Shown here piece after piece: positions 1 through 10,316 of a stretch of DNA of 64,000 nt. Every line of letters begins with the position of its first letter. The stretch's first letter is position 1. The notes under the pieces were generated by a model that worked only from the letters and a program-made list of their open reading frames with translations, did no database searches and was not told the DNA's origin. The DNA lies in assembly GCF_001544515.1 (NCBI RefSeq), contig NZ_FCOL02000002.1, positions 62,001 to 126,000 on the forward strand, in the 5' to 3' direction. Source of the stretch: Caballeronia terrestris (GTDB taxonomy: Bacteria; Pseudomonadota; Gammaproteobacteria; Burkholderiales; Burkholderiaceae). The translations under genes were made by a program, and so were the position numbers.

Positions 1-115
1 CGCCGCCCAACTGGAACTTGCCGAAATTGATCTGGCCGATCAGATAGCAGATCGCGAGCGCGAGGAACAGCGCGACTTCGGGAGACTTCTGGAAGATCTG
101 GCGTAGCCAGTCCAT
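1..115 (-). CDS. AspT-family aspartate:alanine-type antiporter, N-terminal fragment
   Basis: Only the first 38 or so codons are in the window; the gene runs off the left edge. The ATG is at 113-115 on the minus strand behind a GAGGAC ribosome-binding site. The visible start reads MDWLRQIFQKSPEVALFLAL, then a hydrophobic helix and a QINFGKFQLGG-type segment. It matches the start of the intact-looking N-terminus of the next gene upstream (MLWHLLAAQPEIALFASLAI, IGPIQLGG). AspT-type antiporters (TC 2.A.81) have about 560 residues and exchange dicarboxylic and neutral amino acids across the inner membrane. Two paralogues therefore lie in tandem on the same strand. Substrate is not predictable from this fragment. 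Confidence 0.75.
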   Translation of the reverse strand, partial: MDWLRQIFQKSPEVALFLALAICYLIGQINFGKFQLGG

Positions 116-226
116 CGGGTCCTCGATATATGTCGACCAGTTGGCGCTGTCCGCCAGCGTTTCAGCGCTTACACTGGCCCCATGCGCTTGCTTTGATCCC
201 GTGCAACATAGGTGCGGCAGGGCCGT

Positions 227-1903
227 TCAGCCCATCTTGCTCGCCAGCCCCACCATCAGCGGGCCCATTAGAGGCAGCAGCACGTTCGAAAGCGCATAAG
301 TAATCGTGTAACCGATGACGGGCGTCGAGTTGCCCGTCACCCCGACGAGTGCGCTGATCGCCGGCGTGCTGCACTGCTGCCCGGCAATCGCGCCGAGCAG
401 CATCGGCACTTCGAGCTTGAGCAGCCACCGCCCGATCACGAGCGACACGAGCGCCGGCCCGAGCGTAATCACGATGCCCGCGATCGGCAGCGCGACGCCG
501 TATTCGCGGATCAGCCGGATCGCGTCCGCGCCGGCCGACAGCCCGACCGCCGCGATGAACGTGCAAAGACCGAAGTCCTTCAGAATCTGCGCGGCGGCCG
601 AAGGCAGCGAGCCGATCAGCGGATAGCGCGAACGAATCCAGCCAAACAGCAGCCCCGCGAGCAGACACCCGCCGCCGGTCCCGAGCGTCACGTCGATACC
701 GCCGACGCGCGCGCTCAGCCGCCCGAACGCGATCCCGACCAGCGCGCCGAGCCCGAGGAACACGAAGTCGGTTTTCTGCGTCGCGCGCACGACGTAGCCG
801 AGCTTCGCCGCGCCGCGCGCCACGTCGTCGCGCGCGCCGACGAGCGTCAGCACGTCCCCGCGATGCAGTTGCGTGCCGGGCAGCGCCGGAATCGTGCTGT
901 CGAGGCGCGTGACGGTCGAGATGAACACGCCGCGCGCATCGGCGGGCGCCGCGCGCTCGCGCACTTGCGCGACGGTCAGGCCGTCCACGCCGCGGTGCGT
1001 GAGCATGACGTCGAGCTTGTCGGCGTAGGCATCGGCGATATCGGCGCTGAACACTTCCTCGCCGATCTCCGGAATCGCCTGCACCACGGCTTCGCGCCGC
1101 CCGCCGATCAGAATGCGGTCGTCCGAGCACGACCGCTGGCTGCGCTTTGATCACCGAGCGGCTGCGCATCACGCGCTGCACGCTGACGTTGTGCCCGTAA
1201 CGCTTTTCGATGTCGCCAATGCTCTGTCCCGCCGCGACCGTCACCTTCAGCTCGCGTCCGACGAGCGGCTGTGCGGCGAGGCTTTGCCCCTCGCCGAGCG
1301 CGCCGTCGCCGCCCAGCTTGCGCCAGATGCGTTCGGCTTCCTCGCGCAGCTTCACGCGCAGGATGAGCGGCGCGAACTGGCTCGTGAACAGCACGATGGT
1401 GACGAGCCCGACAGGTAGCTCACGCTGTAGGCGGTGACGATGTTCGCCTGCAGGCACGCGGTATCGGCAGCGGAAAGCCCCAGCCGGCCGATCGCTTCCG
1501 ACGCCGTGCCGACGACCGCCGATTCCGTCGCGGCGCCCGCGAGCAGGCCCGCCGCGGTGCCGGGGTCGAGCCTGAGCAGCGCCACGGCCCCGAGCACGAG
1601 CCCGATCACGACGACCATTTCCACGATGGACAAGAAGCCGTAACGCCAGCCCCGGCCGATGTTGGCGAAGAATTGCGGGCCGCCGGTAAAGCGAAGGGCG
1701 AAAATGAAAAGGGCAAAAGCGATATTTTTTAAATCAGGGGACATACGGGCGCCGCTTTGTCCGAGTATAAGCGCGACAATCAGCGTTCCGCACACGCCGC
1801 CGAGTTGAATCGGACCGATTTTGAAGGAGCCGAATAAATAGCCGATGGCAAGGCTGGCAAACAATGCGATTTCGGGCTGCGCCGCGAGCAGATGCCAAAG
1901 CAT
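227..1903 (-). pseudogene. AspT-family antiporter interrupted by two compensating frameshifts
   Basis: The full span has exactly the length of a 558-residue AspT-type antiporter, but three frames are needed to read it. Residues 1-164 (1903 down to 1412) are in the first frame and stop making sense after VSYL. A second frame gives GLVTIVLFTSQFAPLIL and a soluble middle domain up to about 1125. The first frame returns with DDRILIGGRREAVVQ and runs through the C-terminal membrane half to the TGA at 227-229. The first lesion behaves as one missing base at 1410/1411 (an expected TTC Phe codon reads TC). The second behaves as one extra base at 1124, or two missing. Protein similarity is continuous across both joins, so the gene decayed recently or the sequence has two indel errors. 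As written it would not give a full-length transporter. Confidence 0.75.
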
Positions 1904-2464
1904 TACTTATTCTCGGTGGTGAACGGAACCGACGTCATTGACGGTAAGGTTATTGCTTGTCTCCATAATGGTGCAGATTCGTAAGGCGACTTATCCGTAC
2001 ATGATCGTTTAATGTTATGAGGCACCCTCTCGCGATAAATAAAATCATCTTGAAAATGACCGTCGGGCGTTTTCGCGGCTCGACGGTTATCCTGCGACGC
2101 AGAGCCGAATACGTAACAGCACTGCTTTTCAGCTATCTCGCTCGCGTTGAAGTGCACGCTCGTGTTTTTAACGTTCACCTTACCGAACAAGCACGTTCAT
2201 GATTTGTTAAACGCATAAAATGGTTTTTAGAATAACAATTTCGCTGGTTCAGCCGAGTAACGCAAATACTGACAGGGGTGTCCCCGCGCACTTCGAGAAA
2301 AATGTCAAACACGTTTCAAGCCAAAGTTGATAATGTCCCTCGAAAATTAAATATTGTAATTTGACCCGGGTGTCAATATTATTTCCATGCCGACGCGAAT
2401 AGTAAGAAGTTTGCGCGGCAGTGCCTGAGAGCACGATTTGCACATATATCCGAGGGCCTCAAAC
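1904..2464. other. AT-rich divergent intergenic region between aspT-like gene and lysR
   Basis: This stretch of about 560 bp separates the minus-strand antiporter from the plus-strand LysR gene. It is visibly richer in A and T than the surrounding DNA, for example around 2030-2060 and 2210-2250. It holds only short open frames without coding character. LysR regulators often control a divergent neighbour, so the operators for the antiporter probably lie here, but I could not single out a convincing T-N11-A site. Confidence 0.6.
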
Positions 2465-3475
2465 ATGAATCAGATCCATGCAATGCGCGTATTTGTCCGT
2501 GTTTCCGAGACGGAAAGCTTTCGGCGTGCAGCCCAGCAGCTCGATGTCTCCAATGCGCTGGTGACCCGATCCATTGCCATGCTGGAAGCGCATTTGCGCA
2601 CCCGCCTGATCAACCGCACCACGCGTAATTTTTCTTTAACCGAAGCCGGCACGCGTTATCTGGAGGGCTGCCGGGCACTGCTGGAAGAACTCGATAATCT
2701 CGAAACCGCTCTCGCCCACACCGAGGGCGAGCCGAGCGGAACGCTGCGTGTCGTTGCATCGAGTTCGCTGTCGCTGTTGACGCTGACACCGCTCATCGAC
2801 GGCTTTCGCAAGCTTTATCCGAAGGTCAATGTGCGCCTGACGCTCGCCGAGCGCCACGTCGATCTCGTCGAGGACGGCTTCGACGTCGGCATCGTGACCG
2901 CGTTCATGGTGTCCAGCACGGCGCTCGTGGAACGGCCTGTAGGCACCAACGCGCTGATCCCCGTCGCGACCCCGGCCTTCCTAGCCGAGCACGGCACGCC
3001 TGGCGCGCCGCCCGAGCTGCAAGGCTATCCGGCGGTCGGCCTGCCAAACGAGATTCGCAGCTCGACGTGGCATTTCCGCCATCGCCACGGCGCCTCCGAC
3101 CAGGTCACGCTAGCGCCGGTGTACACCGTGAACAACGCGTTGATGGTGCGCTTGGCGACGCTCGCCGGCATGGGCTTCTCGATCCTGCCCGAAGGCATCG
3201 TGAGCGCGGATCTCGAAGCAGGCACGCTGGTGCGCGTGCTGCCGGAGTACAGCATCGACGATCCGGACATGAAGGTGTCCGTCGTCTATCCGGGCCGGCA
3301 GTACCTGCCCGCTAAGACGCGCCTCTTCATCGACTACACGCTGGAGAAGCTCGGGCCGCAGGTGAAGAACGGCATCGAGCGACCGGACGAGATACTGACG
3401 CACGTGCCCAGCATGATGCCGATGTCGAGCGGCAACGGACAGCAGACGCATCACGTCCAGCGCTCCACGCATTAG
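2465..3475 (+). CDS. LysR-family transcriptional regulator
   Basis: A 336-residue protein starting MNQIHAMRVFVRVSETESF. Residues 1-60 form the LysR winged helix (FRRAAQQLDVSNALVTRSIAMLEAHL, then LINRTTRNFSLTEAG), and residues 90-295 the periplasmic-binding-protein-like effector domain (SGTLRVVASSSL onward). I chose the ATG at 2465 because the family signature begins there; an ATG at 2438 would add nine unmatched residues. The tail after about residue 300 (GIERPDEILTH to the stop) is longer than usual for the family. It is divergent from the disrupted antiporter, which may be its target. The last 159 bp of the gene are copied again directly downstream. Confidence 0.9.
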   Translation: MNQIHAMRVFVRVSETESFRRAAQQLDVSNALVTRSIAMLEAHLRTRLINRTTRNFSLTEAGTRYLEGCRALLEELDNLETALAHTEGEPSGTLRVVASSSLSLLTLTPLIDGFRKLYPKVNVRLTLAERHVDLVEDGFDVGIVTAFMVSSTALVERPVGTNALIPVATPAFLAEHGTPGAPPELQGYPAVGLPNEIRSSTWHFRHRHGASDQVTLAPVYTVNNALMVRLATLAGMGFSILPEGIVSADLEAGTLVRVLPEYSIDDPDMKVSVVYPGRQYLPAKTRLFIDYTLEKLGPQVKNGIERPDEILTHVPSMMPMSSGNGQQTHHVQRSTH

Positions 3476-3675
3476 CCCTGCAAACCGGCGGAACGCGCCT
3501 CTTCATCGACTACACGCTGGAGAAGCTCGGGCCGCAGGTGAAGAACGGCATCGAGCGACCGGACGAGATACTGACGCACGTGCCCAGCATGATGCCGATG
3601 TCGAGCGGCAACGGACAGCAGACGCATCACGTCCAGCGCTCCACGCATTAGCCCTGCAAACCGGCGGAACGCGCC
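3317..3675. repeat. Perfect 176-bp tandem duplication of the lysR 3' end
   Basis: Bases 3317-3499 and 3493-3675 are identical. The repeat period is 176 bp and the copies share a 7-bp junction, ACGCGCC, which also flanks both ends. The first copy contains the last 53 codons and the stop of the LysR gene; the second copy is an untranslated remnant ending just before the next convergent gene. The bases outside the repeat differ (3316 G against 3492 A, and 3500 T against 3676 C). A perfect match means a very recent event, replication slippage between 7-bp microhomologies, or a misassembly. Confidence 0.95.
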
Positions 3676-3692
3676 CGCGTTCCGCTTCTATT

Positions 3693-4199
3693 CTACGTCT
3701 CCCCGTACTCCGCCGAAGCCTCGCCCGCCGCCGCGCACATCTGCCGCAGCAGGTTCGCCTCGCGCTCGTGCACTTCCACCGGCATGCACAGCGCGCCCGC
3801 GTGCGCGAGATAACGCGCGCGATGCTGGCCATTGCGAAACGCGACCACGCCCTCGCGATTCACGCCGAGCAAACCCAGCAGACCCTGCCCCCGCCGCGCC
3901 GAGATCGTCACGTGGGGCATTTCGGGCACGCGCGGATTGTCAGGATCGAGGAATTCGCGGATGCCTTTCACCTTGCCCGCATGCCAGTCGTTGACGGCTT
4001 TGAGCACGTAATCGGTATCGTCGCGATTGGCGCATTCGAGCAGCTTCTTCACATCGACGAGCACGACCTCATGACGTGAGCCGGGATCGTGAAAGACGCG
4101 CTTCAGGCGCACGAAATCGTAATGTGCGTGACCTTGCAGCCGCACGATATACACCGTTTCCGCGAGTGTCGGGGCAACCATCGAAGCGTTGTTCGCCAT
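3693..4199 (-). CDS. ParB/sulfiredoxin-fold protein, plasmid fertility-inhibition (FiwA/Osa)-like
   Basis: A 168-residue soluble protein. The ATG at 4197-4199 (MANNASMVAPTLAETVYIV) is preferred; an upstream start at 4241 would add 14 basic residues. The C-terminal half contains GVNREGVVAFRNGQHRARYL followed by a PVEV segment, the pattern of the ParB/sulfiredoxin fold (G/N-x-HR-x-x-x-L-x-x-x-G then a beta strand). It resembles proteins annotated as plasmid fertility-inhibition factors. Osa of plasmid pSa, a member of this fold, blocks DNA transfer by other mobile systems. Here the gene sits on what looks like a core chromosome, divergent from the DNA repair operon at 4362. The fold is fairly secure; the function is inference. 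Confidence 0.55.
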   Translation of the reverse strand: MANNASMVAPTLAETVYIVRLQGHAHYDFVRLKRVFHDPGSRHEVVLVDVKKLLECANRDDTDYVLKAVNDWHAGKVKGIREFLDPDNPRVPEMPHVTISARRGQGLLGLLGVNREGVVAFRNGQHRARYLAHAGALCMPVEVHEREANLLRQMCAAAGEASAEYGET

Positions 4200-4361
4200 A
4201 AGGAAGAGCCTGGCTGCGCGCGCTCGATGCGCACGCTTCACGAGTAAAACTTGTACACCCTAGCGGCCGATCGTGAAAGACTCATGACGGGCACGGTGCG
4301 TGCTCTGTTGCAAGAATCAAACTACGCAAGCCGTAGAGCACGTAGAGCAGCCGGAGCGAGG

Positions 4362-5414
4362 TTGAACACACAAGCCGATCTCATCATCGCGCGTCCGGAA
4401 GGGCTGTTTTGCCCGCCGGGCGACTTCTATATCGACCCCTGGCGGCCCGTCGAGCGTGCCGTCATCACGCACGCGCACGCCGATCACGCGCGCTTCGGGC
4501 ATCGGCATTACCTGGCGGCCGAGCCGGGCATGGGCGTGCTGCTGTCGCGTCTGCCCGGCATCGACTTGCAAGGCGCCGCTTATGGGGAGCGCGTCGTCAT
4601 CAATGGTGTGACGGTCTCGCTGCATCCGGCGGGGCACGTGCTCGGGTCGGCGCAAGTGCGCGTCGAGCACGGCGGGCGCGTGTGGGTCGCTTCCGGCGAC
4701 TACAAGATCGAGCCCGATCCGACTTGCGCGCCCTTCGAACCCGTGCGCTGCGATACGTTCATCACGGAGTCCACGTTCGGCTTGCCGATCTATCGATGGG
4801 AACCGTCGCAGGTCGTGTTCGACGGCATCGATTCATGGTGGCGGCACAACGCGTCCGAGGGGCGCGCCTCCGTCCTCTTCTGCTATTCGTTCGGCAAGGC
4901 GCAGCGCGTTCTCGCGGGCGTCGACAGCGGCATCGGGCCGATCTTCTGCCACGGCGCCGTCGAGCCGCTGAATCGCGCGTACGCGCAGTCCGGCGTCGCG
5001 CTGCCGCCGACGCGCCCCGTCTCTGACATCGCCGCCCGTGACAAGGCCGCGTTCAAGGGCGCGCTGATCGTGGCGCCGCCGTCCGCGCAGGGCAGCGCGT
5101 GGATGCGCCGCTTCGGCGACTACAGCGACGCGTTCGCGTCGGGCTGGATGCGGCTGCGCGGCACACGGCGGCGTCGCGGGCTGGATCGCGGCTTCGTCCT
5201 CTCCGATCACGCCGACTGGCCCGGCTTGCAAACCGCGATCGGCGCGACGGGGGCCGAGCGCGTGATCGTCACGCACGGACAGATCGAGCCGATGGTGCGC
5301 TGGCTGCGCGAGCAAGGTCTGGAAGCGGGCGCGTTCACGACCGAATACGGCGACGACGCGATCGAAGCGGATGCGGCGGAAGCGCCCTCAGCAGTTGCGA
5401 GCGACGCTCAATGA
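4362..5414 (+). CDS. Ligase-associated MBL-fold DNA exonuclease
   Basis: About 350 residues if started at TTG 4362, which has a GGAG four to six bases upstream and is followed at once by the family start NTQADLIIARPEGLFC; the frame is open back to ATG 4251 but those residues look non-coding. Metallo-beta-lactamase motifs are present: THAHADHA (HxHxDH), HPAGHVLGSAQ, SGDYK, ESTFG and a late SDHADW and THGQ. This is the Pso2/SNM1-like exonuclease found beside ATP-dependent ligases. It is the first gene of a four-gene overlapping operon and overlaps the ligase by ATGA (5411-5414), so its product is likely made in step with the ligase. Confidence 0.88.
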   Translation: MNTQADLIIARPEGLFCPPGDFYIDPWRPVERAVITHAHADHARFGHRHYLAAEPGMGVLLSRLPGIDLQGAAYGERVVINGVTVSLHPAGHVLGSAQVRVEHGGRVWVASGDYKIEPDPTCAPFEPVRCDTFITESTFGLPIYRWEPSQVVFDGIDSWWRHNASEGRASVLFCYSFGKAQRVLAGVDSGIGPIFCHGAVEPLNRAYAQSGVALPPTRPVSDIAARDKAAFKGALIVAPPSAQGSAWMRRFGDYSDAFASGWMRLRGTRRRRGLDRGFVLSDHADWPGLQTAIGATGAERVIVTHGQIEPMVRWLREQGLEAGAFTTEYGDDAIEADAAEAPSAVASDAQ

Positions 5415-7078
5415 AACGGTTCGCCGCGCTCTACACCGCGCTCGATGCCACGACGTCGACGAACGACAAGCTCGAAGCGTTGAAGGCCTATTTCTCGGTC
5501 GCGGAGCCAGAAGACGCGGCGTGGGCGTCGTACTTTCTGGCAGGTGGCAAGCCGCGCCAGTCGGTCCCGACGCGCATCCTCACGGAACTCGCCCGCGAGC
5601 GCGCGGGCCTGCCCGAGTGGCTCTTCGAGGAGTCGTATCAGGCGGTCGGCGATCTCGCCGAAACCATCGCGCACATCCTGCCGCCCGCCGCGCGCGCATC
5701 CGAGCTCGGGCTCGCGCAATGGATCGAAGACCGCGTGCTGACGCTGCGCGGCGCGAATCCGGCGGAGTTGCGCGAGCGGCTCCTCGGCTACTGGGACGAA
5801 CTGAACTGGGGCGAGCGCTTTCTGCTGACGAAGCTGATCGGCGGCGGTTTTCGCGTCGGCGTGGCGCGGCAGCTCGTCGTGCGTGCGCTCGCGGATGTCG
5901 CGGGCGTCGATCACAAGCGCATCGCGCAACGCATGGTCGGCTGGACCGACTCGCGGCAGGCGCCGAGCGCCGCGCGTTACTTGCGCCTCGTCGCGCCCGA
6001 GAGCACGGGCGACGACGTCGATACGCCGCACGAAAGCGACCTCGGCCTGCCCTATCCGTTCTTTCTAGCGCATCCGTTGCAGATCGATCCGGCGACGCTC
6101 GGCGCAACGGCCGACTGGCTCGTCGAATGGAAGTGGGACGGCATTCGCGCGCAGCTCGTGAAGCGCGGCGGCCGCGTGTGGCTGTGGTCGCGCGGCGAGG
6201 ATCTGATCACCGAGCGCTTTCCTGAACTGGCGTCGCTCGGCGCGGCGCTGCCGGACGGCACCGTGATCGACGGCGAGATTCTCGCGTGGGAGCCCGGCGC
6301 CGACGCGCCGCTGCCGTTCGCGCGCCTGCAGCCGCGCATCACGCGCAAGTCGCTGACGAAAAAGGTGCTCGCCGATTCGCCCGCCGCGCTGCTTGCCTAC
6401 GATCTGCTCGAAGCCGATGGCATCGACCTGCGCACAGAGCCGCTCGCCGAGCGGCGCGCGCGGCTCGATGCGCTGGCGTCGGAGATCGGGCAGACGCTCG
6501 CCGTCGATTTGCTGCGCGTGTCGCCGCTGGTTCAGGCTGACGATTGGAACGCGCTCGCCGTCTTGCGCGACGAGAGCCGGGCGCGCGGCGTCGAAGGGTT
6601 GATGGTGAAGGAGCGGCATTCGATGTACGGCGTCGGGCGCACGAAGGCGTCGGGGACGTGGTGGAAGTGGAAGATCGACCCGTATTCCGTCGATGCCGTG
6701 CTGCTCTACGCGCAGCGCGGCCACGGCCGGCGCGCGAGTCTCTACACGGATTTCACCTTCGCCGTCTGGGACGAAGCCGACGGCGTGCGCACGCTGGTGC
6801 CGTTCGCGAAGGCCTACTCGGGCCTGACCGACGAGGAAATGCGCCAGGTCGATGCGATCGTGCGCAAGACGACGCTTGAGAAGTTCGGCCCGGTGCGCAG
6901 CGTCACGCCGACGCTCGTCTTCGAAATCGGCTTCGAAGGGATTCAGGCGAGTCCGCGTCATAAATCGGGGATTGCGGTGCGCTTTCCGCGCATGCTGCGC
7001 TGGCGCACGGACAAGCAGATCGACGATGCGGACACGCTCGACATGCTCAAGGGATTTCTAGATGAATGCGCCGGATGA
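5411..7078 (+). CDS. ATP-dependent DNA ligase, LigB/LigC-type
   Basis: A 555-residue ATP-dependent DNA ligase that seals nicks through a lysine-AMP intermediate. The catalytic motif KWDG (Lys 241) lies in [10 protein letters not shown]. Downstream are [14 protein letters not shown] (motif Ia), DGEILAW (motif III), EGLMVKE (motif IV) and WWKWKID (motif V). An N-terminal alpha-helical DNA-binding domain fills residues 1-200 and an OB fold the C-terminus. The ATG at 5411 overlaps the exonuclease stop; the open frame extends upstream to 5099 but that is antisense-type shadow of the exonuclease. It lacks LigD polymerase and nuclease domains, fitting a repair ligase rather than Ku-dependent end joining. 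Confidence 0.93.
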   Translation: MKRFAALYTALDATTSTNDKLEALKAYFSVAEPEDAAWASYFLAGGKPRQSVPTRILTELARERAGLPEWLFEESYQAVGDLAETIAHILPPAARASELGLAQWIEDRVLTLRGANPAELRERLLGYWDELNWGERFLLTKLIGGGFRVGVARQLVVRALADVAGVDHKRIAQRMVGWTDSRQAPSAARYLRLVAPESTGDDVDTPHESDLGLPYPFFLAHPLQIDPATLGATADWLVEWKWDGIRAQLVKRGGRVWLWSRGEDLITERFPELASLGAALPDGTVIDGEILAWEPGADAPLPFARLQPRITRKSLTKKVLADSPAALLAYDLLEADGIDLRTEPLAERRARLDALASEIGQTLAVDLLRVSPLVQADDWNALAVLRDESRARGVEGLMVKERHSMYGVGRTKASGTWWKWKIDPYSVDAVLLYAQRGHGRRASLYTDFTFAVWDEADGVRTLVPFAKAYSGLTDEEMRQVDAIVRKTTLEKFGPVRSVTPTLVFEIGFEGIQASPRHKSGIAVRFPRMLRWRTDKQIDDADTLDMLKGFLDECAG

Positions 7079-9647
7079 CGCGAAGCGGCGCGCGCCTCGC
7101 CCGCGTCGCGTTCCGAAGACCCGCGAGGCGCAGGCCAAGGCCGACGCCCGCGCCGAGCTGTTCCGCCCCGCGCCCTTCGCCGTCGATCCCGAACAGGCCA
7201 GCCAACCGTTCGACGTGCGCCTTAACCACTGGTTCGTCGACCGAGGCTGGCAGCCGTTCGACTTCCAGCGCGAAGTGTGGCGCGAGGTCGCGCACGGATC
7301 GAGCGGCCTGCTCCATGCGACGACCGGCGCCGGCAAGACGTGGGCTGTCTGGCTCGGCGCGCTCGCGGCGTTCGCGGAACCGAAGGCGCGCGCGCTGCCC
7401 GCGCCGCTCACGGTGCTCTGGATCACGCCGATGCGCGCCCTCGCCGCCGATACCGCCCGCGCGTTGCAGGCGGCCGTCAGCGCGCTCGCCGTGCCGTGGA
7501 GCGTCGGCCTGCGCACCGGCGACACGCAATCGTCCGAACGCGCGCGGCAGAATCGCCGGATGCCGTCGGCGCTCGTCACGACGCCCGAGAGCTTCACGCT
7601 GATGCTCACGCGCGCTAACGCGCAGGAAGAACTCGCGCACGTGCGGATGGTGGTCGTCGACGAATGGCATGAGTTGCTCGGCAACAAGCGCGGCACGCAG
7701 ACGCAGCTCGCACTCGCACGCCTCGCGCGCTGGCGTCCCGAAGTGCAGGTCTGGGGCCTCTCGGCGACGCTCGGCAACCTCGCGCTCGCGCACGACGCGC
7801 TGCTCGCCTCCGTCAAAACGCCGCGCGTCACCGTGCGCGGCGCGCAGCCGAAGACGCTGATCGTCGATACGCTGATTCCCGACACGATCGAGCGCTTTCC
7901 GTGGGGCGGCCATCTCGGCGTACGGCAGGTCGTCCCGGTCGCCGACGAAATCGAGCAGGCGCGCAGTTCGCTCGTCTTCACCAACACGCGCTCGCAGTCG
8001 GAAATCTGGTATCGCGCGCTGCTGGAACTGCGCCCCGACTGGGCCGGGCTGATCGCGCTGCATCACGGCTCGCTCGATCAGGAAGTGCGCGAATGGGTCG
8101 AACTCAGCTTGAAGAACGGTCAGTTGAAGGCGGTCGTCTGCACGTCGAGCCTCGATCTCGGCGTCGATTTCCTGCCGGTCGAGCGCGTGTTCCAGATCGG
8201 CTCGCCCAAAGGCGTCGCGCGCCTGATGCAGCGCGCCGGGCGCTCCGGCCACGCGCCCGGCCGCGCCTCCCGCGTGACGATCGTCCCGACGCACGCGCTC
8301 GAACTCGTCGAGGCGGCGGCGGCGCGCTGGGCGGTCGAGGAGAAGCGCATCGAAGGCCGCGAGATGCCGTACAAGCCGCTCGACGTGCTCGTTCAACACC
8401 TCGTGACGGTGGCGATCGGCGGCGGTTTCCGGGCGCCCGAACTCTTCGACGAAGTCCGCACGGCGTACGCCTATCGCGACCTGACGCAGCAGGAATTCGA
8501 CTGGGCGCTCGCGTTCGTCGAGCGCGGCGGGAGCTCGCTCGCGGCGTATCCGGATTACCACCGCGTCGCGCTCGGGGACGACGGCATCTACCGCGTGCCG
8601 CGCGAGGACCTGATCCGGCGGCATCGGAACAACGTCGGGACGATCGTCGCGAACGCGACGATCAACGTCGCGTACATGACAGGCGGGCGCATCGGCGCGA
8701 TGGAGGAATCGTTCATCTCGCGCCTGAAACCCGGCGACGTCTTTACCTTCGGCGGCCGTGCGCTTGAACTCATCCGCGTGCGCGACATGACCGCCTACGT
8801 GAAGCGCGCGACCTCGTCGCGCGGCGCGATGCCGCAATGGGCCGGCAGCCGCATGCCGCTTTCGTCCGAACTCGCGGGCGCCACGCTGATGATGCTCGCG
8901 CGCGCGAACGTCGGCATTTATGACGAGCCGGAGATGCGCGCCGTGCGCCCGCTGCTGGAATTGCAGGCGAAGTGGTCGGCGCTTCCCGAACCCGGCGTGC
9001 TGCTGGTCGAAGCGATCCGCTCGCGCGAGGGGCATCATTTCTTCTGCTATCCGTTCGCGGGGCGCACCGCGCATATCGGGCTCGGCTCGCTGATCGGCTG
9101 GCGCGTCGCGCGCGACCAGCCGAGCACGTTCTCCATCTCGATGAACGACTACGGCTTCGAACTGCTCTCCGCGCGCCCGTTCGACTGGGAGACGCTGATC
9201 GAAAACGGTCTGTTCTCGCCCGAGAACCTGGAGCACGACATCCTTGCGAGCCTCAATTCGTCGGAACTCGCGGCACGGCGTTTTCGCGAGATCGCGCGGG
9301 TGTCGGGGCTCGTATATCAGGGGCATCCGGGGCAGCAGAAAAGCGCGCGGCAGTTGCAGGCTTCGAGCGGACTGTTCTACGAAGTCTTTCGCAAGCACGA
9401 CAGCAGTAACCTCCTGCTCACGCAGGCCGAAGAGGAAGTGATGCTGCAGGAACTGGAACTCGACCGCATCCGCGTGGCGCTACAGAGCATGAGCGCGAGC
9501 CGCCTCGCGCTGACGCATCCCAAAAAGCCGACGCCGTTCGCATTTCCGCTCATCATCGGGCGGCTGCGGGAAAAAGTGAGCACGGAGAAGCTCTCGGATC
9601 GCGTCGAACGGATGCTGGCCGATCTCGAAAAGGCGGCGCGCACATGA
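7062..9647 (+). CDS. Ligase-associated DEXH-box helicase (Lhr-like)
   Basis: An 861-residue superfamily 2 helicase. Motif I is ATTGAGKT around residues 86-93, motif II is VVDEWHE, motif III is SAT (GLSATLG), and the C-terminal RecA lobe has [11 protein letters not shown] and QRAGRSGH. The C-terminal third carries the Lhr-core winged helix and beta-sheet bundle. The ATG at 7062 lies 17 bp inside the ligase gene, so translation is coupled. Members of this family unwind nucleic acid with 3'-5' polarity in DNA repair. The basic N-terminus ([11 protein letters not shown]) may contact DNA or partner proteins. Confidence 0.92.
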   Translation: MNAPDDAKRRAPRPRRVPKTREAQAKADARAELFRPAPFAVDPEQASQPFDVRLNHWFVDRGWQPFDFQREVWREVAHGSSGLLHATTGAGKTWAVWLGALAAFAEPKARALPAPLTVLWITPMRALAADTARALQAAVSALAVPWSVGLRTGDTQSSERARQNRRMPSALVTTPESFTLMLTRANAQEELAHVRMVVVDEWHELLGNKRGTQTQLALARLARWRPEVQVWGLSATLGNLALAHDALLASVKTPRVTVRGAQPKTLIVDTLIPDTIERFPWGGHLGVRQVVPVADEIEQARSSLVFTNTRSQSEIWYRALLELRPDWAGLIALHHGSLDQEVREWVELSLKNGQLKAVVCTSSLDLGVDFLPVERVFQIGSPKGVARLMQRAGRSGHAPGRASRVTIVPTHALELVEAAAARWAVEEKRIEGREMPYKPLDVLVQHLVTVAIGGGFRAPELFDEVRTAYAYRDLTQQEFDWALAFVERGGSSLAAYPDYHRVALGDDGIYRVPREDLIRRHRNNVGTIVANATINVAYMTGGRIGAMEESFISRLKPGDVFTFGGRALELIRVRDMTAYVKRATSSRGAMPQWAGSRMPLSSELAGATLMMLARANVGIYDEPEMRAVRPLLELQAKWSALPEPGVLLVEAIRSREGHHFFCYPFAGRTAHIGLGSLIGWRVARDQPSTFSISMNDYGFELLSARPFDWETLIENGLFSPENLEHDILASLNSSELAARRFREIARVSGLVYQGHPGQQKSARQLQASSGLFYEVFRKHDSSNLLLTQAEEEVMLQELELDRIRVALQSMSASRLALTHPKKPTPFAFPLIIGRLREKVSTEKLSDRVERMLADLEKAART

Positions 9648-10306
9648 CGACGGAGTCGCTGACCGTCGATATCGATGGGCACACGCTGCTGCTCTCGGCC
9701 GAGCGCGCGGCGTTCGATCCGCTGCTGGGCGCGCTTTTCATCGCCGACGCGCATTTCGGCAAGGACGCGGTGTTCCGCGCGCGCGGCATTCCGGTGCCGG
9801 CCGGATCGACCGGGGAGACGCTCGCGCGGCTCGATGCGCTGATTTCGACGCATCGGCCGGAGTCGGTCGTGTTTCTCGGCGATCTGCTGCACGCGCGCGA
9901 ATCTCACGCCGATGAGACGCTGAGCGCTTTGTCCGCCTGGCGCGCGCGGCATCGCGAACTGGCGCTGACGCTCGTCGAAGGCAATCACGACAGGCACGCG
10001 GGCGCGCTGCCGGATGCGTTCGGCGTGTCGCTCGTGAAGGAGCCTTACGCGCTCGGGCCGTGGGCGCTTTGCCATCATCGGCAAACGGTGGCTGGCGCTT
10101 ATGCGCTCGCCGGGCACGAGCATCCGGTGTATCGGCTGGCGACGCGCGTTGATCGCGTGCGGCTGCCGTGCTTCCGGTTTGGCGCGCGCTCAGGCGTGCT
10201 GCCGGCGTTCGGCAGTTTCACCGGCGGCTTCGAAGTCAACGATAGCGCGCGCGGCGAAGCGATCTACGTCGTCGCGGGCGAGCGCGTGTTCGGCGTGCGG
10301 CCGTGA
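9644..10306 (+). CDS. pdeM: Ligase-associated DNA damage response phosphoesterase PdeM
   Basis: A 220-residue calcineurin-like metallophosphoesterase. The metal-binding motifs are all visible: DAHFGK (DxH), GDLLHAR (GDxxH), GNHDR (GNHD) and AGHEHP (GHxH). It overlaps the helicase stop by ATGA at 9644-9647 and closes the exonuclease-ligase-helicase-phosphoesterase operon. PdeM is named from this gene neighbourhood and is expected to be a nuclease or phosphodiesterase of DNA repair; the exact substrate is not known to me. Confidence 0.88.
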   Translation: MTTESLTVDIDGHTLLLSAERAAFDPLLGALFIADAHFGKDAVFRARGIPVPAGSTGETLARLDALISTHRPESVVFLGDLLHARESHADETLSALSAWRARHRELALTLVEGNHDRHAGALPDAFGVSLVKEPYALGPWALCHHRQTVAGAYALAGHEHPVYRLATRVDRVRLPCFRFGARSGVLPAFGSFTGGFEVNDSARGEAIYVVAGERVFGVRP

Positions 10307-10316
10307 TTGCTGCAGT

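Noticed and set aside
2017-2443. Two short open frames in the AT-rich region before lysR
   Set aside because: No ribosome-binding site, no recognisable sequence, and the position fits a divergent promoter region.
3503-3832. Minus-strand open frame over the lysR-tail copy
   Set aside because: Created by the duplicated DNA joined to the shadow of the fertility-inhibition-like gene; Arg/Cys-rich and not protein-like.
7047-9398. Long minus-strand open frame opposite the helicase
   Set aside because: Arg-rich low-complexity translation without motifs; the plus strand encodes a full helicase with all motifs.
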